Source: an uncultured Jannaschia sp. (GTDB lineage Bacteria; Pseudomonadota; Alphaproteobacteria; Rhodobacterales; Rhodobacteraceae). From it: DNA of 64,000 bases. The translations under genes and the position numbers were made by a program. Positions 59,334 through 64,000 of this stretch are shown in pieces; positions within the stretch are counted from its first letter, which is position 1; the number at the start of each line of letters is the position of its first letter. Under the pieces are notes generated by a model that made no database searches, had not been told where the DNA came from, and worked only from the letters and a program-made list of their open reading frames with translations. The stretch is taken from assembly GCA_947494145.1 (NCBI GenBank), contig CANLTZ010000009.1:124001-188000 (forward strand), written 5' to 3'.

Positions 59334-60305
59334 TCATTTCCCCTGTTCGGCCAGTTCTTCGACCGTTTTTGCAGGTCTAGGCCCTTGCTGTCCCTGCGGC
59401 AATGCGCGCTGGGGGCTTGCTGCAAGGATGGGCCAGAGGATGCCGGGCAGGCTGGCGGCCAGCAGGACAAGTCCGAAGGCGAGGCTGGCAGCGACGCCCG
59501 CGGCGGCGGTGGCCCCTGCCAGGGGGAACAGTGCGGCAGCAGCACCTTCGCGCCAGCCCCAGCCCGCAACTGAAAGCGGGATGAGCATCGCCGTGAGGAT
59601 CAGGGGAATGAGGGTGGCGATGGCCTCGGGCGGCAGCGTGGTGCCCGTCGCTTGGGCGCAGGCGGCAAAGGCTAGCAGGTTCAAGGCGGCGATGGTGAGG
59701 CACAGGGCGGCTTGGGTCCAGCGGATGTCGGGGGCCAGCAGGGCGGTCTGGCAAGCGGCGGCGAAGCTGCGCAGGGCGGTGGGCGCCTTCCCGTGGTTCA
59801 TGGCCAGCGCGATGAGCGCGGCGGCGGCGGTCAGGGCGACCAGGAGGGCTGGCACCCAGATGGGCCACCCGATCCCGCCGGGAAGGATGAACGCCAAGGC
59901 GAAGCCGCTAAGCATGACGGCCAGAAGGGCGGCTTGCCCGGCCAGACGCTCCACCATCACTGCCTTTGCGGCGCGGGTCAGCCCCGCCTCGCGCGTGCGC
60001 ACGGCCCGGGCGGCATCGCCTACCACGCCGCCCGGCAGGGTCATGTTGACGATCTGGGCGAGGTAGTATTCGCCCACGGCCCGTTTCAGCCCGATCACCA
60101 AGCCCAGCCGGGCCGAGGTGAGGCGCCAGCGGTGCGCCATCAGAAGGGTCTGCGCGGTCAGGAGCAGCGCCGCCATGGCAAGCCAGCCGGGGTCAGCCCT
60201 CGCCAGAAGCGACAGCGCATCAGCGCCATCGGTGAGCCATAGGACAAGCGCCACAAGACCCAGCGACAGGGCGATGCGCAGGGCGGGCCGTGCGATGCTC
60301 CTCAA
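59334..60305 (-). CDS. Lysylphosphatidylglycerol synthase-type membrane protein (flippase-like)
   Basis: A 323-residue protein with eight or nine membrane helices, of the UPF0104/AglD/MprF N-terminal family, proposed lipid flippases or lipid-linked transferases. Family marks are YYLAQIVNMTLPGGVVGDAARAVRT and KAVMVERLAGQAALLAVM. There is no transferase domain attached. It overlaps the sulfatase-fold gene upstream by four bases, and the receptor gene starts one base after its stop. Confidence 0.85.
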   Translation of the reverse strand: MRSIARPALRIALSLGLVALVLWLTDGADALSLLARADPGWLAMAALLLTAQTLLMAHRWRLTSARLGLVIGLKRAVGEYYLAQIVNMTLPGGVVGDAARAVRTREAGLTRAAKAVMVERLAGQAALLAVMLSGFALAFILPGGIGWPIWVPALLVALTAAAALIALAMNHGKAPTALRSFAAACQTALLAPDIRWTQAALCLTIAALNLLAFAACAQATGTTLPPEAIATLIPLILTAMLIPLSVAGWGWREGAAAALFPLAGATAAAGVAASLAFGLVLLAASLPGILWPILAASPQRALPQGQQGPRPAKTVEELAEQGK

Positions 60306-61933
60306 GATTGGCCATCCGCTGACGTGAAGGCGGCGATGAACCGGTTGCGAAAATCCTCCATCGCCCAGACCGGGGCGGAGGCGTCCGGGGCGAGGCCCAC
60401 GGGGGCGCCCCAGCCATCCAGGCGGGCCAGCAGCGCGGGCGGGCCGATCATGTGGATGGGCACATCGCGCCCCTCGATCTGGGAGACGAAGGGCGCGGGC
60501 GGGTGGTCCCCCAGGATGATGATCAGCGGCGCGTCATCGCCCCCTTGCCGTGCGGCGAAGGAGAAGACCGCTTGCAACGCATAATCCACCGAAAGGCGGT
60601 ACTGGTCGCGCACCCGGTCCCGGTCGCGCCAGACCACGCGCGGTGAATCACCGGACTTGGCCCATTGCGTGAAGATGCGGCCATCGCCCACCTCCTGCCA
60701 CGGGATCATGGGGGGGATCGGCGTCCAAGGCGCGTGGGACGAAATGAGCGCGATTTGCAGGAAATCGGGGCGCGGGTCGTTCGGCAGAAGGTCTGGGAAG
60801 GCCGAAAGCGTGTATTGGTCGGGCATCGTGACCCAGTTGAAACGCTCCCCGGCATAGCCGAGCTCGGCGGCGGGCAGGATGGTTTCAAACCCCAGAAGCG
60901 GGCCTTCGGGCCAGGCCATGGTGATGGCGGGCATGACGGCGCCGGTGCGATACCCGGCCTCGGATGCGAGGTGGTAGAGCGATTTGCGCGGGCTCACCAG
61001 CATGGCGCCATAGCGGGCCTCATCCCCCGTGGCGAGGCCCGAGGCGAAAGTGCCGTGCGCCAGCCAGCTTTGCCCCCCCGCGATGGGCGAGGTCAGCCAG
61101 AAGCTGCGCGCGCCCAGCCCCGCATCGTCCAGCGCGTCCTGCGCGGCGGCCAGTGTGGGCAGATGGGTGGGCGCGTAAAGCGAGTTGTCGAAACTGGTAC
61201 GGCCATAGCTTTCCACGAAGATGACAAGCACATCGCGCCCGTCCAGCAGGTCGAAGACCGGCCCGGCATCTGCATAGGGGTCGATTTGCGTGGCGCGCCG
61301 AAAGGCGGCCAGTTCCCGCGCCGCTGCCCCCGCGCGCGCCACATGCAGCACGGTCATGCGGGTCGTCAGCGCCGATCCCGGCGGATTCTGCGGTAGTTTC
61401 CAATAGCGCAGGTTATGACCCAGATCGGCCACGGTCCAAGCGGCGAAGACGAGCATCGGCACCAAGACCGCCACCCGCCAGGGGCGTGGCAAGACGGGGC
61501 GTGACCAGCGGCCCAACGCCCGGAAGGTCAGCACGCCGACAGCCAACAAAAGGAGGGCGGCGAAGACCAACAGGCCGATGGTCAGCGCCACACCCAGCGT
61601 CGTCATCAAAAGGTTCAACGAAGCCGAAAACATGAAACTGTCCACTACCAGATTGAACGGGCGCGACATGGCGGAATAGACGCCGTAATCGGCGGCCCGC
61701 AGAAGCAAAAGCAAGGTCAGCGCCAGTGTCAGCCCCGCCCGCACGGCGCGCGACAGGCGCGGGTGCGGCGCAAGGATCAGCATCAGCCCCAATAGGACAG
61801 GAAGCTCCAACGGGACGCGCAGAAAAGTCGCGACATTCAGCGACCCGGGATGGTTCGGCAGGACCAGGACAAGGTACAGAAACGCAGCCGATGTCAGAAG
61901 CGCCAGGCTCGCCCCGATCTTGGCCTTCGTCAT
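60302..61933 (-). CDS. Sulfatase-fold membrane enzyme (phosphoethanolamine/phosphoglycerol transferase-like)
   Basis: A 543-residue protein with about five N-terminal membrane helices and a periplasmic sulfatase-superfamily domain. The nucleophile region is VLVIFVESYGRTSFDNSLYA, with Thr or Ser of GRTSF as candidate, and later metal residues in IAGGQSWLAHGTFASG and IIILGDHPPA (Asp-His). LtaS, EptA and OpgB are of this kind, moving phospho-headgroups onto lipids or glycans. Its start overlaps the stop of the CDP-alcohol transferase gene, so it may work on that product. Confidence 0.85.
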   Translation of the reverse strand: MTKAKIGASLALLTSAAFLYLVLVLPNHPGSLNVATFLRVPLELPVLLGLMLILAPHPRLSRAVRAGLTLALTLLLLLRAADYGVYSAMSRPFNLVVDSFMFSASLNLLMTTLGVALTIGLLVFAALLLLAVGVLTFRALGRWSRPVLPRPWRVAVLVPMLVFAAWTVADLGHNLRYWKLPQNPPGSALTTRMTVLHVARAGAAARELAAFRRATQIDPYADAGPVFDLLDGRDVLVIFVESYGRTSFDNSLYAPTHLPTLAAAQDALDDAGLGARSFWLTSPIAGGQSWLAHGTFASGLATGDEARYGAMLVSPRKSLYHLASEAGYRTGAVMPAITMAWPEGPLLGFETILPAAELGYAGERFNWVTMPDQYTLSAFPDLLPNDPRPDFLQIALISSHAPWTPIPPMIPWQEVGDGRIFTQWAKSGDSPRVVWRDRDRVRDQYRLSVDYALQAVFSFAARQGGDDAPLIIILGDHPPAPFVSQIEGRDVPIHMIGPPALLARLDGWGAPVGLAPDASAPVWAMEDFRNRFIAAFTSADGQS

Positions 61934-62676
61934 CCGGCAGCCCGGCGCAGCCAGAGGATATCGCGCGCAAAGGACCAGATGAGTGCCGCTGCCGCCGCGG
62001 GCAGCAGCACGGGCGCCAGCGGCGTGATGGCGGGCAGCAGCATCGAGATAAGCGCACTGATCTGCAACACGCAGACGGTTTTGCGCGACAGACGTTCCGG
62101 CAGGGGAGCACGCAGCCAAGGCAGCGCGCGCGCGACCAAGACGAACACGTGTCGGGCGAAGCCCAGGATAAGCAGGCTGGCCGCCGTGATCGGGTCAGGG
62201 GCAGCGCCGCCGCCCAACAGGATAAGCGCCAGGATGCTGCTCAGCGCGGCATCGACCTCCATATCGAAGCGGGCACCGAAGGCTGAGGTGAGGCCGGTGC
62301 GCCGCGCCAGCCAGCCATCGACCCCGTCTAGGGTCAGCGCCACGGCAGCCAGGGCGAAGATGGCGACAGGTTGCGCCGACCATATGGCTGGGTTGAGCAC
62401 CGGGATCAGCAGAAGGGCAGCCATGGCTGCGCGGATCTGCGTGACGGTGTTGCAACCGCCCAGCCGGGTATGCGGGTAGTGACTGCGCATCAGCCCGGCA
62501 GTCAGCGCCATGGCCAGGACGAACGTCCCCATGGCCACGCCGATCACCCAAGGCGCGCTTGTGCCCAAAAAGCCCGCGCCCAGCGCAATGGCAGGCACAA
62601 GCGCCAGCGCCACGGCTGCAAATGCCATGGTGGGTGAAAGCGCTGGACGCGGGCGGAATAGATCGGTGGAAGCCAT
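61930..62676 (-). CDS. CDP-alcohol phosphatidyltransferase family protein
   Basis: A 248-residue membrane enzyme with the complete motif DGVDGWLARRTGLTSAFGAR followed by FDMEVDA, i.e. D-G-x2-D-G-x2-A-R-x8-G-x3-D-x3-D, which binds two metals and the CDP-alcohol. Six to eight helices surround it. It makes a phospholipid from a CDP-linked group and an alcohol. The headgroup is not predictable. Its operon context points to a modified lipid. Confidence 0.92.
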   Translation of the reverse strand: MASTDLFRPRPALSPTMAFAAVALALVPAIALGAGFLGTSAPWVIGVAMGTFVLAMALTAGLMRSHYPHTRLGGCNTVTQIRAAMAALLLIPVLNPAIWSAQPVAIFALAAVALTLDGVDGWLARRTGLTSAFGARFDMEVDAALSSILALILLGGGAAPDPITAASLLILGFARHVFVLVARALPWLRAPLPERLSRKTVCVLQISALISMLLPAITPLAPVLLPAAAAALIWSFARDILWLRRAAG

Positions 62677-62696
62677 TTTGTTGAGAGTTAGTATCC

Positions 62697-63482
62697 TCAG
62701 GACCCTGTCAAGCGGAGCGCTGCGGCGTCAGCGACCTCGCGCGACAAAGTGATCGTCGCGGCCAAGGGGCGATGGTCCGACGCTTCGCGGATCAGCGGGC
62801 TGTCCAGAACCCGCGGGGCGCCCACCATGCCCGGCCGATCGCCCAGAATGCGGTCGAGCGGCAGCAGCGGTCGCGTCGCTGGAAAAGTCGCGCGGGCAGG
62901 GCCGGTCAGGTCGCGCCCGAAGACCTTTCGCGAAAAGGCGAACCCACCCCAAGGGCGCCATTCATTGACGTCGCCCACGATCAAGGTCTCCATTTCGGGC
63001 GCACGGCGGATATGTTGCCCGAGCGTGCGCATCTGCACCGCCCGCAGCCATTGCGCGAGCGACAGATGGGTGCCCACCAGGCGCAAGGGCGCCGCCTCAG
63101 GTGGTGAAAGGTCCAGCACCACGGCGCCGCGATGGCAATGGCCTGGCAGGTCCACCAGACGGCGACGTGTGATTGTCAGACGCGGATGCAGGAAGACGAT
63201 GACACCCAGAAATCCGTGGCTGTCCGGCCCCCATTTCAGCGCCTCGGTCCCGTGGGCGTGGGCCAGGTCGGTGGCAAGTTCAATAGCAGGCAGGTCAAGG
63301 AAACCTGAATGGGGACGGTGGTCTTCGTCGGCCTCCTGCAAGACCAGGATATCGGGCGCCTCAGCCGCGATGTCCTCGGCGATGACGCGGGTGATCCGGT
63401 CGGGGTCGAAACGGCCATCCCGGCCTACGCCGCGATGGATGTTCCAACTGACGCAGCGCAGCGAAGCGAGCTTTGATTGCAT
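62697..63482 (-). CDS. Endonuclease/exonuclease/phosphatase-family protein
   Basis: A 261-residue EEP-fold protein without a signal peptide. Motifs are LRCVSWNIHRGVGRDGRFDP, PDILVLQEADEDHRPHSG, LIVGDVNEWRPWGG and the C-terminal SDHRPLAATI, all metal or phosphate ligands. It may be a phosphatase or phosphodiesterase acting on lipid intermediates, since it opens the operon of lipid genes. Compare the secreted EEP protein at 29115-30119, which is only distantly similar. Confidence 0.85.
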   Translation of the reverse strand: MQSKLASLRCVSWNIHRGVGRDGRFDPDRITRVIAEDIAAEAPDILVLQEADEDHRPHSGFLDLPAIELATDLAHAHGTEALKWGPDSHGFLGVIVFLHPRLTITRRRLVDLPGHCHRGAVVLDLSPPEAAPLRLVGTHLSLAQWLRAVQMRTLGQHIRRAPEMETLIVGDVNEWRPWGGFAFSRKVFGRDLTGPARATFPATRPLLPLDRILGDRPGMVGAPRVLDSPLIREASDHRPLAATITLSREVADAAALRLTGS

Positions 63483-63579
63483 GGGACTCCTTCCCCGAGC
63501 AGATCGGCCTATAACCAAGTAGGGCTGTCCTGCGGGATTGCCGCAGAAGACCCTGCCCCGACCCCGACGTGAGGACAAC

Positions 63580-64000
63580 ATGACCCGTATATTTGTCGCC
63601 GCAATGACGTGCGCAATCCTGGCCACGCCGGCCTTGGCCGAACCCCACCGTTATGAGCTGGACCCAACTCATACGGTCGTTGCCTTCACGGTCGAACATA
63701 TCGGCTATTCCAACACGCTGGGCGTCTTCGGAGAGGTCGAAGGTAGCTTCACCTACGACATGGAAACGCAGGAATTGTCCGACTTGGAGGTGCGCGTCAC
63801 GACAGATAGCGTGAACACCTTCAACCAGGCACGCGACGGCCACGTGCGGGCGGACGACTTTCTGGATGTAAGGGCGCACCCGGTGATGACATTCACCGCG
63901 TCGGGCGGCCAACCCGCAAGCGCTACGTCGGGCACCGTGACCGGTGAGCTAAGCTTGCTTGGCCAGACACAGCCGCTGTCACTGGATGTGACGCTCAACA
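63580..64000 (+). CDS. YceI-family periplasmic protein (3' end outside window)
   Basis: The frame from ATG 63580, behind GAGGAC, is open to the window edge (140 codons). A signal peptide (MTRIFVAAMTCAILATPALA) is followed by EPHRYELDPTHTVVAFTVEH, then a lipocalin-like barrel with TTDSVNTFNQARDGHVRADDFLD-type sequence (VRADDFLDVRAHPVMTFTAS). YceI proteins bind polyisoprenoids such as quinone analogues. About 50 residues are missing. Confidence 0.93.
   Translation, partial: MTRIFVAAMTCAILATPALAEPHRYELDPTHTVVAFTVEHIGYSNTLGVFGEVEGSFTYDMETQELSDLEVRVTTDSVNTFNQARDGHVRADDFLDVRAHPVMTFTASGGQPASATSGTVTGELSLLGQTQPLSLDVTLN

Overview
The window looks like chromosome or large-replicon DNA of an alphaproteobacterium of the Rhodobacteraceae (Roseobacter-like). 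The evidence is high GC content, tightly packed operons with ATGA start/stop overlaps, a TAXI-type TRAP binding protein, a Paracoccus-type narR/narK/narGHJI cluster, and two copies of a hairpin-rich intergenic repeat that I recall from this family. Species cannot be told from the sequence.

Left part (1-8.9 kb) is accessory and decaying. It holds a TAXI TRAP receptor cut by the window edge, a betaine-type ABC binding-protein pseudogene, an IS110 transposase cut by an IS21-family element (3411-6255), the tail of an M29 aminopeptidase abutting that element, a HAD gene with an in-frame stop, and an azlCD/Lrp branched-chain amino-acid export locus. The IS21 copy is the most remarkable object here: istA and istB are interrupted at ten places by short palindromic inserts. 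Eight are about 41-44 bases with a conserved start (AGTGAG-like), conserved loop (TYCGAG-like) and, in most, a GAAC end, but changing stems. Two belong to a second palindromic family. Every observed reading-frame change in the two genes is explained by these inserts plus one single-base deletion. No similar insert was noticed in the other 61 kb.

Middle part (9-25.7 kb) is an anaerobic nitrate-respiration cluster: a cysteine-free FNR-family regulator (narR-like) with FNR-type boxes in the divergent promoter region, a universal stress protein, two separate NarK transporters, narGHJI, a parvulin-type isomerase (probable assembly factor), two hemerythrin-like proteins, a short coupled ORF, a DUF2478 protein and a truncated nnrS. 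The nnrS end is lost in a nest of mobile DNA: an IS3 fragment, into which an IS630 element landed, which in turn carries a 110-base inverted-repeat element. A tRNA-Pro(CGG) marks the change to ordinary chromosomal genes.

Right part (25.7-64 kb) is metabolic and housekeeping: a small chemotaxis-type signalling protein, a DMT transporter, a GNAT enzyme, leuB and leuD, a DUF4198/HupE divergent pair whose start codons overlap at one CATG, adenine deaminase and AMP nucleosidase (purine salvage), HU, a kinase-like ATPase-domain protein, a BKACE enzyme with an SDR, a YhaN/YhaO-like SMC-nuclease pair, a GDPD, a homogentisate degradation operon under a MarR regulator, a membrane alpha/beta hydrolase, and an eight-gene minus-strand operon. 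That operon joins an EEP-family hydrolase, a CDP-alcohol phosphatidyltransferase, a sulfatase-fold membrane enzyme, an LPG-synthase-type membrane protein, an NMT1-type ABC importer with a fused double permease, and a glycosyltransferase. A YceI-family protein runs off the right edge.
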